Shown: positions 8,780-15,827, counted from the stretch's first letter. The stretch: DNA of 64,000 nucleotides from Blautia sp. SC05B48 (GCF_005848555.1 NZ_CP040518.1:2929501-2993500), one strand, 5' to 3'. Notes: generated by a model not told the origin, from the sequence alone. Program-made: numbers and translations.

Positions 8780-9069
8780 ATTTTTTCCATTAACTCCTTT
8801 ATATCGTCCAGGTCCTTTGGGTAAACTGTATTGGTACTGTTTATACGATGGGTGATCTGATTCAAATTGCTGCTGATATTGCCCAGCAGGGTATTCATTT
8901 TTCGGATATGAGAGTAGTCTACTTCATATACAAATCCATATAAGATCATTTTCCGTAGAAAGGCAGATTTGCTTTTCATCCTGGAAAGACGATATTTTTC
9001 TTCTAAAATGTATTGTTCGTCATCATTCAAATAAAATTGTACGGGATGAATTCTGGTACGTTTGCTCAT
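8728..9069 (-). CDS. mobC: MobC-like relaxosome accessory protein
   Basis: 113 aa. Begins with a ribbon-helix-helix-like segment (IHPVQFYLNDDEQYILEEK) and has the LLGNISSNLNQITHRINS motif typical of MobC proteins, which help melt oriT and load the relaxase. ATG 9069 has GGAGGATTT just upstream. Overlaps the relaxase start. Confidence 0.85.
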   Translation of the reverse strand: MSKRTRIHPVQFYLNDDEQYILEEKYRLSRMKSKSAFLRKMILYGFVYEVDYSHIRKMNTLLGNISSNLNQITHRINSTNTVYPKDLDDIKELMEKIWQLQKSMVSKQPLIKQ

Positions 9070-9409
9070 TGAAATCCTCCAATTCGTTTTTTTCTATAAA
9101 AAAGAGTACAAAAAAACTGTCTAACCAGTTCGGCTATGACAGTTATGGTACTTGGTTTTTTGTTGGTTTGGACAGATGTATCTGTAAGTTATTTTAACAG
9201 GACTGGGTGAAAGCGTCAAATTAAGAAATTATAAAATATGAGAGGGCCAGGGATACTCCCTGATACATTTTGGTAGAATGAACCGGAAAGGGAATTTGAC
9301 AAAATGAGCCAGTTGTCATGACACTGGCAGTGCTTGCTTCTTTTGGGGTGTAGCCTGCAAAGCAGGCTATGCAAAAGCTATAAAACATAAATAGAACTGT
9401 GAGAAGTGG
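9070..9409. other. Intergenic region with candidate oriT
   Basis: About 340 bp without a convincing gene. It contains an inverted repeat AACTGTC/GACAGTT (9107-9113 with 9131-9137) and a 14-bp dyad ACAGATGTATCTGT (9172-9185), immediately upstream of mobC-relaxase, the usual location of oriT. I cannot identify a nick site. The 15-mer GAATTTGACAAAATG at 9292-9306 recurs at 13066-13080. The rest shows nothing I can name. Confidence 0.4.
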
Positions 9410-9438
9410 TTGAGAATATAATCCTGATAGCGTATAAT
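9410..9438 (+). promoter_or_regulatory. Promoter of the YjbR-like gene
   Basis: TTGAGA (9410-9415), 17-bp spacer, TATAAT (9433-9438), 31 bp before the TTG start. Confidence 0.65.
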
Positions 9439-9469
9439 CAGAGCAAGAAATCGTAAGTGAGGGATAAAT

Positions 9470-9829
9470 TTGAAACGTGAGGAAATTTTTCAATATGTGA
9501 AAGAGCAATATGGAACGGAACCGGAATATTTATGGAAAAAAGATCCTGATTCTGCGGTGCTTCGACATAAAAATGGAAAATGGTATGCTATAATTATGGC
9601 AGTGGAAAAGAAAACACTGGGATTAGAAGAAGATGGAAAAATTAATATCCTGGATGTAAAATGTGACCCTGATCTGGTTGGGATGTTAATTGAAACGTAT
9701 GGATTTTTACCGGGGTATCATATGAATAAGCGACACTGGATTACGATTCTTTTGGATGAATCTGTCAGTGAAGCTAAGACGCTAGATTTTCTGGATATGA
9801 GTTATGATTTAATTGACAGTGGGAAGTAA
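9470..9829 (+). CDS. MmcQ/YjbR family protein
   Basis: 119 aa, the length of a complete YjbR/MmcQ protein (double-wing, CyaY-like fold). Characteristic features are EPEYLWKKDPDSAVLRHKNGKWYA near the N-terminus, written here in two parts as EPEYLWKKDPDSAVL and RHKNGKWYA, then LDVKCDP, FLPGYHMNKRHWITI and a C-terminal S-YDL helix. The molecular role of the family is not established; members often sit beside regulators and mobile DNA. Start TTG 9470 is supported by GTGAGGG at 9457-9463 and by the promoter at 9410-9438. Confidence 0.8.
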   Translation: MKREEIFQYVKEQYGTEPEYLWKKDPDSAVLRHKNGKWYAIIMAVEKKTLGLEEDGKINILDVKCDPDLVGMLIETYGFLPGYHMNKRHWITILLDESVSEAKTLDFLDMSYDLIDSGK

Positions 9830-9834
9830 TTAAA

Positions 9835-9876
9835 ATTAAAAAGGAAGCCTTTCAGAAAAATCTCTGATCGGCTCCC
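9835..9876 (-). terminator. Terminator of the toxin-antitoxin operon
   Basis: On the minus strand GGAGCC...GGCTTCC (9875-9870 with 9849-9843) encloses an inner TCAGAG/CTGA stem and is followed by TTTTTAATTTTAATT, a good U-tract. Confidence 0.6.
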
Positions 9877-9882
9877 AGGTAT

Positions 9883-10233
9883 TCATTCTGGATATGTATA
9901 AGTTGATCTTTGCAACAGGATATTTTCCCAATCTCGTTCATGGCGCAGCACTCGGAGAATATGAATCTCTTTTGTTTCTTCCATTATAATATAAAAAATA
10001 ATAGATGGCGGAAAAGATCTTTTATGTATGGAATATCCTCTGTACAGAATTTGAGTTCGGGGAAAGGCAGTACTGAACTGGCCTAAATTCTGCATTTGTT
10101 CTTTCAGATCAGATTGAAAACGGTCAGCACGTTGCTGGCCGAATTCTTCTTCAATATAATCTGCAATGTCTGTGACATCGTAAATTGCTTCCCAGGTTAA
10201 AATAATTTTATATTCTTGCATTTCTTCGTGCAT
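9883..10233 (-). CDS. RelE/ParE-type toxin
   Basis: 116 aa from ATG 10233, or 112 aa from the internal ATG 10221 (MQEYKI), which fits the family better. Toxin-fold features: LTWEAIYDVTDIADYIEEEF helix pair at the N-terminus, RGYSIHKRSF and the C-terminal ILRVLRHERDWENIL, the usual ParE ending in which an R-H-x-R-x-W motif follows the last strand. ParE toxins poison gyrase and RelE toxins cleave mRNA; which applies here cannot be told. Overlaps the small upstream antitoxin gene. Confidence 0.82.
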   Translation of the reverse strand: MHEEMQEYKIILTWEAIYDVTDIADYIEEEFGQQRADRFQSDLKEQMQNLGQFSTAFPRTQILYRGYSIHKRSFPPSIIFYIIMEETKEIHILRVLRHERDWENILLQRSTYTYPE

Positions 10234-10381
10234 CCCTTAATTCTGTGATTTTGCGAAAAGCATCTTCCAGTGGCAATTCACGACCAGCTTCCATATCATC
10301 AATTCCCCGGTCTAACATGCGGAGAAGATGATTGTTTTCCTGGTTTTTATCGGTTGTAGGGACTTTTTTTGTTAATTCCAT
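10208..10381 (-). CDS. Small antitoxin paired with ParE-type toxin
   Basis: 57 aa, starting ATG 10381 with GGAGTG 6 nt upstream and ending TAA at 10208, so its 3' end overlaps the toxin start. The protein begins MELTKKVPTTDK and contains RMLDRGIDDMEAGRELPLED, the pattern of short ParD/RHH- or Phd-adjacent antitoxin tails (an acidic helix followed by an R-rich end). No DNA-binding domain is obvious at this length. Gene order antitoxin-toxin with overlap is the standard type II layout, which is my main evidence. Confidence 0.75.
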   Translation of the reverse strand: MELTKKVPTTDKNQENNHLLRMLDRGIDDMEAGRELPLEDAFRKITELRDARRNARI

Positions 10382-10475
10382 GAAATCACTCCAATCATAC
10401 GGTTTATAAATAGTGTATGTTGTTCAGAAGTATCTATCCATAGTTTAGCATAGAATGGGCAGCAATACAATTGAA

Positions 10476-10751
10476 TTATTTTGCAGGAGCGTCCGTCAGA
10501 CCAAGAAGATATTCGCAGGAAACATTAAATACTTCGGCCAGTGCGACAACTTCGTAGTCGGGAACGAAACGTGTGCCTTGTTCAATTCGCAGGATTGCCA
10601 GATCATTAAAATCATATCCTGCAAGTTGTAATTTGGCAGCGAGTGTTTTCTGAGTAAGATTATGAGCCTTTCGTAATTCTTTTACCCGTTGTCCTATTCT
10701 GTTTTTACTGTTCGTTTTTTTATCCCAATAAATAATCATTCTGATCCTCAA
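10476..10751 (-). CDS. XRE-family helix-turn-helix regulator
   Basis: 91 aa with a full HTH_3 domain (about residues 20-84): IGQRVKELRKAHNLTQKTLA, then a turn and recognition helix around DFNDLAILRIEQG, ending in VFNVSCEYLLGLTD, a typical Cro/CI-family ending. The start could be ATG 10751 or ATG 10739. Divergent from 10911; the 160-bp gap between them holds two copies of a 15-bp repeat that are its likely binding sites. Confidence 0.85.
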   Translation of the reverse strand: MRIRMIIYWDKKTNSKNRIGQRVKELRKAHNLTQKTLAAKLQLAGYDFNDLAILRIEQGTRFVPDYEVVALAEVFNVSCEYLLGLTDAPAK

Positions 10752-10755
10752 AAGT

Positions 10756-10823
10756 TTCTAAAGATGAAGTATTATTATTGATTTTAAGGAAAAATATTGT
10801 TACTATACTTCTAAAGATGAAGT
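10756..10823. promoter_or_regulatory. Pair of repeated operators between divergent genes
   Basis: TTCTAAAGATGAAGT occurs at 10756-10770 and 10809-10823, 53 bp apart start to start (about five helical turns). The second copy is part of the dyad ACTTCtaaagatGAAGT. Position between an XRE gene and a divergent gene suggests repressor sites. Confidence 0.55.
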
Positions 10824-10910
10824 TTTTGGAAAGTTTATTTGATTTTTGAAATAAGAAAATGATAATGCTGCCTGTAATGAGAAATAATTCTAATGAGAGG
10901 TGGAAAGAAG

Positions 10911-11246
10911 ATGAATGAATTTTATGAAGCAGTATCGAATTTATTTGAGGAATTGCGCTGTGACTTCGGAGAAAGAGAATATACAGTACAGCCGGAAGAA
11001 TGGAAAGAAGCAGAGAAGAATTTGAAACAAATACAAAAGAAGCTGCCACTACATCTGGAAAAAATCCCAGAGCGTGAGCAGAATTTCTGGAATAAATATC
11101 TGGATCAGTTAGAACATTTCCATTATGAAGAGGAGCAGCGGGCTTATTACCAGGGAATGATGGATGTAGTTGAGTTTCTTATTAATATAGGGGCAATAAA
11201 GAAATCCACGAATGTTAAGAGAATGATAGAAAAATATGCACGTTAA
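10911..11246 (+). CDS. Hypothetical protein, DUF6664-like helical protein of unknown function
   Basis: 111 aa, acidic and helical throughout, with an EEEQRAYYQGMMDVVEFLINIG stretch (given here as EEEQRAYYQGMMD and VVEFLINIG) resembling small accessory proteins common on Firmicute mobile elements. The family name is only a guess and I do not assign a function. ATG 10911 is chosen because GAGGTGGAAAG precedes it at the right distance; an in-frame ATG 18 bp upstream lacks a site. Followed by a strong GNRA-loop hairpin. Confidence 0.65.
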   Translation: MNEFYEAVSNLFEELRCDFGEREYTVQPEEWKEAEKNLKQIQKKLPLHLEKIPEREQNFWNKYLDQLEHFHYEEEQRAYYQGMMDVVEFLINIGAIKKSTNVKRMIEKYAR

Positions 11247-11250
11247 GAGT

Positions 11251-11280
11251 GGCGGTATGGGAAACCATACCGCTTCTTCA
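11251..11280 (+). terminator. Hairpin terminator
   Basis: GCGGTATGG-gaaa-CCATACCGC (11252-11260, 11265-11273), a perfect 9-bp stem with a GAAA tetraloop, followed by TTCTTC. Confidence 0.6.
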
Positions 11281-11309
11281 GAATAATTCAGATAGAATTC
11301 AAATGAATT

Positions 11310-11669
11310 TCAGGGATCTTGTTTATCGTGGTCTGTAGGAATTTTGTATGTGCGCAGGTATGCTTCTACGATGGCAAGGATAGCGGTAATTTGCTCATCG
11401 TTGCATTTTGACAGGTACATGAGCAGGCGTTGATAATCAAGATTATCTGTATGATTGTTTGGATAAAACAATGGTTCAGGAGGAACATTTAAAGCGCGTA
11501 CCAGTTTTCTGATTTTATGAAAACTCGGAACTCGGCCCCCATTTTCAATTTCCTTTAAATATCGGCTGGACATTTCTGCTTTTTCAGCTAATTCTTCATA
11601 AGTCAATTTTTGCTCGTGTCGGGCGTTCTTAAAAAACAATCCCAGTTCTTTATCTGTTTGTTTTGGCAT
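11310..11669 (-). CDS. XRE-family helix-turn-helix regulator of the mobile element
   Basis: 119 aa from ATG 11669 (MPKQTDKELG), which has AGGAGGTG upstream; a longer in-frame start is unlikely. Residues 7-65 form an HTH_3 domain: LGLFFKNARHEQKLTYEELA, then AEMSSRYLKEIENGGRVPSF. The C-terminal half contains LYPN-type linker and a helical tail (NDEQITAILAIVEAYLRTYK). Tn916-type elements usually carry such a repressor upstream of the sigma/xis/int module. A 30-bp dyad 26 bp upstream of its start is the likely autoregulatory operator. Confidence 0.85.
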   Translation of the reverse strand: MPKQTDKELGLFFKNARHEQKLTYEELAEKAEMSSRYLKEIENGGRVPSFHKIRKLVRALNVPPEPLFYPNNHTDNLDYQRLLMYLSKCNDEQITAILAIVEAYLRTYKIPTDHDKQDP

Positions 11670-11694
11670 ATGATACACCTCCATGTTTAGTGTA

Positions 11695-11724
11695 TAGTTC
11701 CCTTTCTTGAAAGAAAATGAACTA
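11695..11724 (-). promoter_or_regulatory. 30-bp dyad, probable autoregulatory operator
   Basis: TAGTTC...GAACTA arms (11695-11700, 11719-11724) enclose TTTCTT/AAGAAA, giving a near-perfect 30-bp dyad with three mismatched pairs. A direct repeat ATATTTCACT follows at about 11726 and 11749. Position in front of an XRE gene suggests repressor binding. Confidence 0.6.
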
Positions 11725-12173
11725 ATATTTCACTAAAAAAGAGGGTGATATTTCACTTTTTAAAAGACATATAAAATTCTGAATTTCCGTAAAACAGATC
11801 CGGAGGTATAGGAAAGATTAAGAATTTTATTGTCTGGTATCATATCCGTCATTACGTGACGGATGAAATAGATAAATAGTTCAAAAAAGCAAATAAATTT
11901 CTTTACCTCAAAAAGTGAATTATATGCCACAAAAAATGATGGCAAAATATTATCTTTTGATATAAATAGCGTCCGATGGGCTAAAAACTACCCATTAGGA
12001 CGTTTTTTATATACCTCAAAATACAGGAAAAACAATTTTCTCGTATTTATTAAGAAATTTTTTAAAAATTTCTTCCCACACCCCGACAAATGCACTCATC
12101 CGTTTGGGATATGTGTGAAGGGGAAGCAAGAACTTTGCTTATTGCCTACCGGCGGGGAAGGAGGTGAACTCTT
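11725..12173. other. Intergenic region upstream of the Tn916-like module
   Basis: About 450 bp without a gene. It holds an intrinsic terminator (11970-12009) and a purine/GC-rich leader just before the sigma gene (12075-12170), with repeated GGGGAAG and CCGGCGGGGAAGG. Nothing else recognised. Confidence 0.5.
11970..12009 (+). terminator. Intrinsic terminator upstream of the sigma gene
   Basis: CGTCC-GATGGG...CCCATTA-GGACG stem followed by TTTTTTAT (12003-12010). It would stop or attenuate transcription entering the sigma/xis/int module. Confidence 0.7.
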
Positions 12174-12611
12174 ATGGAGCAATCCTCTTTTCAAGATGAG
12201 CAGACAGTCAGACATCAGTTTGATTCTCTGTGCAAGCTGGCATTGAAAAGTGAAGTTATTAATTATGAAAAGCATATGGCATATCGCCAGAAGTATGAAG
12301 TGATGTTGTCAGAATTATCAGAAAAGGAGTTGAGCAGACTTTTTATAATGGATGAGCATGAAATGGAAACACATCGTTTTCAGGTCCTGGGTTACGACAT
12401 AGAAGTCAAAGATGCATTGATTGCTGAAGCACTGCAGACACTTACTGAAAAGAAAAGGAATGTTGTGTTATTATCATATTTTATGGATATGAGTGATGCA
12501 GACATTGCCAGAGAAATGAATCTTGTACGCAGCACAATTAATGAGCATCGTAGACGATCACTGGAACTGATGAGAAAAAATATGGAGGAATCTGCAAATG
12601 AAAAAAAGTAA
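12174..12611 (+). CDS. Tn916-type RNA polymerase sigma-70-like factor
   Basis: 145 aa. The C-terminal region 4 is clear: LTEKKRNVVLLSYFMDMSDA, then DIAREMNLVRSTINEHRRRSL as the helix-turn-helix for -35 recognition. Region 2 is weak, as in the small sigma-like proteins (Tn916 orf7 family) that activate excision and transfer genes. AAGGAGGTG sits 7 nt before ATG 12174. Overlaps the next gene by 14 bp. Confidence 0.87.
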   Translation: MEQSSFQDEQTVRHQFDSLCKLALKSEVINYEKHMAYRQKYEVMLSELSEKELSRLFIMDEHEMETHRFQVLGYDIEVKDALIAEALQTLTEKKRNVVLLSYFMDMSDADIAREMNLVRSTINEHRRRSLELMRKNMEESANEKK

Positions 12612-12870
12612 AAAACAGAAATGCGCATTTGATTTGCTGCCATTCCATGTTATTGAGGCAGCATCAACTGGTGATACTGAGGCAATCCAGGCAGTGTTGA
12701 AGCATTATGAAGGGTACATAACAGTTTTGGCTACCAGAAAAATGTTTGACGAATTTGGACAGGTGCATTACTGTGTAGATGAAACTCTGCGTCAACGCCT
12801 GGAAGCAAAACTGATTACTAAGACCTTGGGATTTGATACGAAATCATATGTAAGGAAAAGTAATCAGTAA
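12598..12870 (+). CDS. Tn916 Orf8-like helix-turn-helix protein
   Basis: 90 aa. Matches the short HTH protein that follows the sigma factor in Tn916-like elements: LLPFHVIEAASTGDTEAIQ, then LKHYEGYI and a C-terminal DETLRQRLEAKLITKTLGF. The family is helix-turn-helix-like and cooperates with the sigma factor in element regulation. ATG 12598 has GGAGG 11 nt upstream inside the sigma gene, giving translational coupling. Confidence 0.82.
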   Translation: MKKSKKQKCAFDLLPFHVIEAASTGDTEAIQAVLKHYEGYITVLATRKMFDEFGQVHYCVDETLRQRLEAKLITKTLGFDTKSYVRKSNQ

Positions 12871-13294
12871 AGGGAGTATTTAATATAGATTCCTTTTCCC
12901 CTTCAGGAATTTTTGTACCTTGAAAATTGTATATTGTTTTACATACAGGACGTGAAGATATGTAGAGCCACTAGGTAAATCCGCCATGATATATCTGCTC
13001 TGTTAATGGAGTAAATACGAGGAAATGCTGAAATATAACATTGAAGTAAAGGTATGGAGCGAGAAGAATTTGACAAAATGTGTAGCAGCTGCACAGGGCG
13101 ACGAAGCATATCTGTGATAATGATACTTCCAGAAAAAATCTGGTCATATTTAATGACGGTGCAAAACCGATGTGGGCAGAGTACTGAACTGCCACCTGTA
13201 TTGTAATTTTATCTGCCGATGACAGTGTATAAAATTGTAAATTGTCATGGGCAGATAAAAATGTTTTGTCCAAAGAGAAAAGGAGGAGAGAAGA
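12871..13294. other. Intergenic region before xis with a long inverted repeat
   Basis: About 420 bp. A small ORF of 30 codons (13025-13117, MLKYNIEVKVWSEK...) is possible but unproven. The copy of GAATTTGACAAAATG (13066-13080) lies inside that ORF. An inverted repeat TTTTATCTGCC-g-ATGACA / TGTCAT-g-GGCAGATAAAA spans 13207-13260, 34 bp before xis. It may bind Int/Xis or act as an RNA hairpin. Confidence 0.5.
13025..13117 (+). CDS. Possible 30-residue ORF between HTH and xis genes
   Basis: ATG 13025 preceded by ACGAGGA. The peptide MLKYNIEVKVWSEKN continues with LTKCVAAAQGDEAYL and stops at TGA 13115-13117. Amino acid composition is protein-like (no low complexity), but length is short and I know no family. 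Listed because no other gene occupies the gap. Confidence 0.3.
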   Translation: MLKYNIEVKVWSEKNLTKCVAAAQGDEAYL

Positions 13295-13516
13295 GTGGCG
13301 ATTAAAATTGAAAAAGGTAAGATTCCAATTTGGGAAAAATATATGCTTACGGTGGATGAAGCAGTGCAATATTTCGGAATAGGTGAAAAGAAAATAAGGA
13401 TGCTTATTTCGGAACATCTAAATTCAGAATGTTGCTTTACAGTCCAGGTGGGGTGTAAGTCATTGATTAACCGTAAGAAATTTGAGGCCTTTCTGGATCA
13501 GACTACGTCTTTGTAA
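13295..13516 (+). CDS. xis: Tn916-family excisionase
   Basis: 73 aa with the Tn916 Xis pattern: IPIWEKYMLTVDEAVQYFGI, then GEKKIRMLISEHLN and a C-terminal VGCKSLINRKKFEAFLDQTT. The protein binds near the element ends and steers the integrase towards excision. Start is GTG 13295 with AGGAGGAG 6 nt upstream. Adjacent to int as in Tn916. Confidence 0.9.
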   Translation: MAIKIEKGKIPIWEKYMLTVDEAVQYFGIGEKKIRMLISEHLNSECCFTVQVGCKSLINRKKFEAFLDQTTSL

Positions 13517-13620
13517 AAAATATACGAACAATTTAGCACTTTAAAGTGGAAATGTTAGCCCTGGTATGATATAATACCTATATCGTGCTAGGGCTTCTTC
13601 GTAGAAAGGGGCGAAGACGT

Positions 13621-14835
13621 TTGGGTAAAACAAAACGTGACCAAAAACGACGAGATAAAAAAGGTCGAATTTTACGAAACGGAGAAAGTCAGAGAAAAGA
13701 TGGAAGATATGCGTTTGTATATACAGATTGTTATGGAAAGCAGAAGTTTTTGTATAGTTGGAAATTAGAGCCAACAGATTCTCTGCCAACTGGATGCAGA
13801 CCATGCTTAGCTCTAAGGGAAAAAGAAAAAAATATCCAAAGAGATTTACATGATGGTATAGTACCTTACGGAGGAAATTTAACAGTTTTGGATTTGGTTC
13901 AAAAATATATTGGACAAAAAAAGGGGGTTCGTCATAATACTCAGGCGAACTATGATTTTGTGATCAATATAATAAAAAAAGAAGAATTCGGAACCAGAAG
14001 AATAGATAAAATAAAATTGTCGGATGCAAAAGCATGGTTTATTAAGCTGCAAGCAGATGGAAGAGGATACAGTTCCATTCACAGTGTGCGTGGAATTGTA
14101 AGACCTGCATTTCAGATGGCAGTTGAAGATGATTTACTGCGCAAGAATCCTTTTGAATTTCAATTATGTACAGTTGTCGTAAATGACAGTGTTACAAGAC
14201 AGGCAATTACAAAAGAACAGGAAGAGTTATTTCTGGAGTTTATCCGAAATGATGACCATTACTCAAAATACTATAATGGAATGTTTATTTTGTTTAAGAC
14301 TGGACTTCGTATTTCTGAGTTTTGTGGATTGACAGTGAAAGATATTGATCTTCAGGAGAGAAAAATCAATGTGAATCATCAGCTTCAGAGAACCAGAGGA
14401 ATGCAGTACGTCATTGAAGATACCAAAACTTCAAGTGGAACACGAATGTTGCCGATGACAGATGAAGTTTATGAATGTTTTGAACAGATTGTGAAAAACC
14501 GTAAAAAAGTAAGGGTTGAGCCGATTATAGATGGATATAGTCGATTTTTATTCCTGGATAAAAAAGATATGCCTGAGGTAGCACTCCATTGGGAAAAACA
14601 TTTTCAGTGGGCGTTAGGAAAGTATAATCGTACTCATGAGGAACAAATGCCAAAGATCACGCCTCATGTATGTAGGCATACATATTGTTCCAATATGGCG
14701 AAAGCTGGAATGAATCCGAAAGCACTCCAATATTTAATGGGACATTCTGATATAGGGGTTACGTTAAATGTATATACGCATCTGGGATTAATTGATGCAA
14801 AAGAAGAGATGAATAGGATTGCAAAACTGGCATAG
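13621..14835 (+). CDS. int: Tn916-type tyrosine integrase
   Basis: About 405 aa. The N-terminus MGKTKRDQKRRDKKGRILRN aligns with Tn916 Int (RRDNRGRIL...GESQRKDGRY), which is why I prefer the TTG at 13621 (AAAGGGGC upstream) to a GTG at 13585. Domains: arm-binding N-terminus, core-binding SAM-like domain (about 80-160), catalytic domain (about 190-400). Catalytic residues visible: R230 in TGLRISEF, H349 and R352 in HVCRHTYC, H375 in MGHSDIG, and Y385. It would excise and integrate the element. It is the last gene before the chromosome-like region. Confidence 0.92.
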   Translation: MGKTKRDQKRRDKKGRILRNGESQRKDGRYAFVYTDCYGKQKFLYSWKLEPTDSLPTGCRPCLALREKEKNIQRDLHDGIVPYGGNLTVLDLVQKYIGQKKGVRHNTQANYDFVINIIKKEEFGTRRIDKIKLSDAKAWFIKLQADGRGYSSIHSVRGIVRPAFQMAVEDDLLRKNPFEFQLCTVVVNDSVTRQAITKEQEELFLEFIRNDDHYSKYYNGMFILFKTGLRISEFCGLTVKDIDLQERKINVNHQLQRTRGMQYVIEDTKTSSGTRMLPMTDEVYECFEQIVKNRKKVRVEPIIDGYSRFLFLDKKDMPEVALHWEKHFQWALGKYNRTHEEQMPKITPHVCRHTYCSNMAKAGMNPKALQYLMGHSDIGVTLNVYTHLGLIDAKEEMNRIAKLA

Positions 14836-14892
14836 TATGATAAAATAATAGAAAAAAGAATTAAAAATAATCTGATTATAAGGTTCTTAGAG

Positions 14893-14909
14893 AGCCTGTT
14901 TTCCAGGCT
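14893..14909 (+). terminator. Small hairpin after int
   Basis: AGCCTG-ttttc-CAGGCT, without a T-run. Possible weak terminator or part of the element end. Confidence 0.3.
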
Positions 14910-15050
14910 GGTTATTACTAAGAAGTTACTAAATTTGGATAAGAAAATATACGAATTTATGCTGTGATATACAGGAAAATGACAGGATTGAAGATTATCG
15001 GAAAATGCCTGTAAACAGCGTAAATACAGCATTTCAAGGAGTTTTAAGCA

Positions 15051-15521
15051 ATGATAAGAGTGTTATTTGTCTGCCACGGCAATATCTGCAGATCAACTAT
15101 GGCCGAGAGTGTTTTTACGCACAAGGTAAAAACGCTCGGCCTTTCAGATCAGTTTTTGATCGACAGTTTTGCAACAAGTACAGAAGAGATTGGGAATCCG
15201 CCTCACAGAGGAACAGTGAACAAGCTGAGAGAAGTGGGAATACCACTGGTTCCGCACAGAGCGAAGCAGATTACGTGGGCGGATTATGAAAAATCCGATT
15301 ATATTATTGGTATGGATTCTGCTAATATGCGTAATCTTAACAGGATGCTGAAGAATGATCCGGAAGAGAAGCTCTATAAGTTTCTGACTTTTGCCGGATC
15401 AGGACGGGATATTGCGGATCCTTGGTATACAGGAAATTTTGATGAAACTTATGAAGATATACAGGAAGGTTGTGAGGGATTTCTGGATTATCTGGAGAAA
15501 CATGGAGAAATCCATTACTGA
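15051..15521 (+). CDS. Low-molecular-weight protein-tyrosine phosphatase
   Basis: 156 aa, normal length. The N-terminal P-loop FVCHGNICRS supplies nucleophile C8 and R14. The general acid D123 lies in DPWY. The fold fits phosphatases acting on protein tyrosine phosphate (arsenate reductase relatives lack DPWY). In Gram-positive bacteria some act on capsule or stress kinases; no partner kinase is near. Ribosome site AAGGAG precedes ATG 15051. Confidence 0.9.
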   Translation: MIRVLFVCHGNICRSTMAESVFTHKVKTLGLSDQFLIDSFATSTEEIGNPPHRGTVNKLREVGIPLVPHRAKQITWADYEKSDYIIGMDSANMRNLNRMLKNDPEEKLYKFLTFAGSGRDIADPWYTGNFDETYEDIQEGCEGFLDYLEKHGEIHY

Positions 15522-15564
15522 TATTTCGGAATGAGACACAAATCTGAAACAATACAAAAGGTAT

Positions 15565-15600
15565 GACAGTAAAAGGCGGCGGAAGCTGCTTTTTCTGTCG
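15565..15600. terminator. Hairpin between phosphatase and DUF5688 gene
   Basis: A long stem GACAG-AAAAGGCGGC / GCTGCTTTT-CTGTC with a GGAA loop. It ends in TTTTTCTG, so termination is plausible. Confidence 0.5.
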
Positions 15601-15611
15601 ATGAAAACTTC

Positions 15612-15640
15612 TTTACAAATCTGAAAACTTCTATTATACT
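15612..15640 (+). promoter_or_regulatory. Promoter of the DUF5688 gene
   Basis: TTTACA (15612-15617), 17-bp spacer, TATACT (15635-15640). It sits about 190 bp upstream of the start codon and so creates a long leader. Confidence 0.65.
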
Positions 15641-15646
15641 GATTCA

Positions 15647-15827
15647 TACAGCAGGCAACTCAGATTCAGCAGAGAAATCTGCTCTCTACAATTCTACAGT
15701 GGAAGTTCTTTCCACGAAAATATCTAATTGTGTTATCAGATCAGAATCATTTTGTGCGTTGTTGTGAGAGCGCACAGGATTTTGTCAGGACGTTCGTCCG
15801 CTTTGTTTCACAGAAAGGAAATTAAAT
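15647..15827 (+). promoter_or_regulatory. Structured 5' leader with four hairpins
   Basis: Four consecutive potential hairpins lie between the promoter and ATG: AGCAGA-gaaa-TCTGCT (15668-15683), GTGGAA/TTCCAC (15699-15715), TGTGCG/CGCACA (15753-15776) and GGAC-gttc-GTCC (15788-15799). The last hairpin is about 17 nt before the ribosome site AAAGGAA. No known riboswitch class is recognised. Confidence 0.45.

Noticed and set aside
9221..9508. Minus-strand open frame of 95 codons before the YjbR-like gene
   Set aside because: It overlaps the promoter and start of the better supported plus-strand gene and has no ribosome site or protein-like features.
15005..15289. Open frame overlapping the phosphatase gene in another frame
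   Set aside because: The phosphatase has full motifs and a proper ribosome site; the overlapping frame is a shadow.
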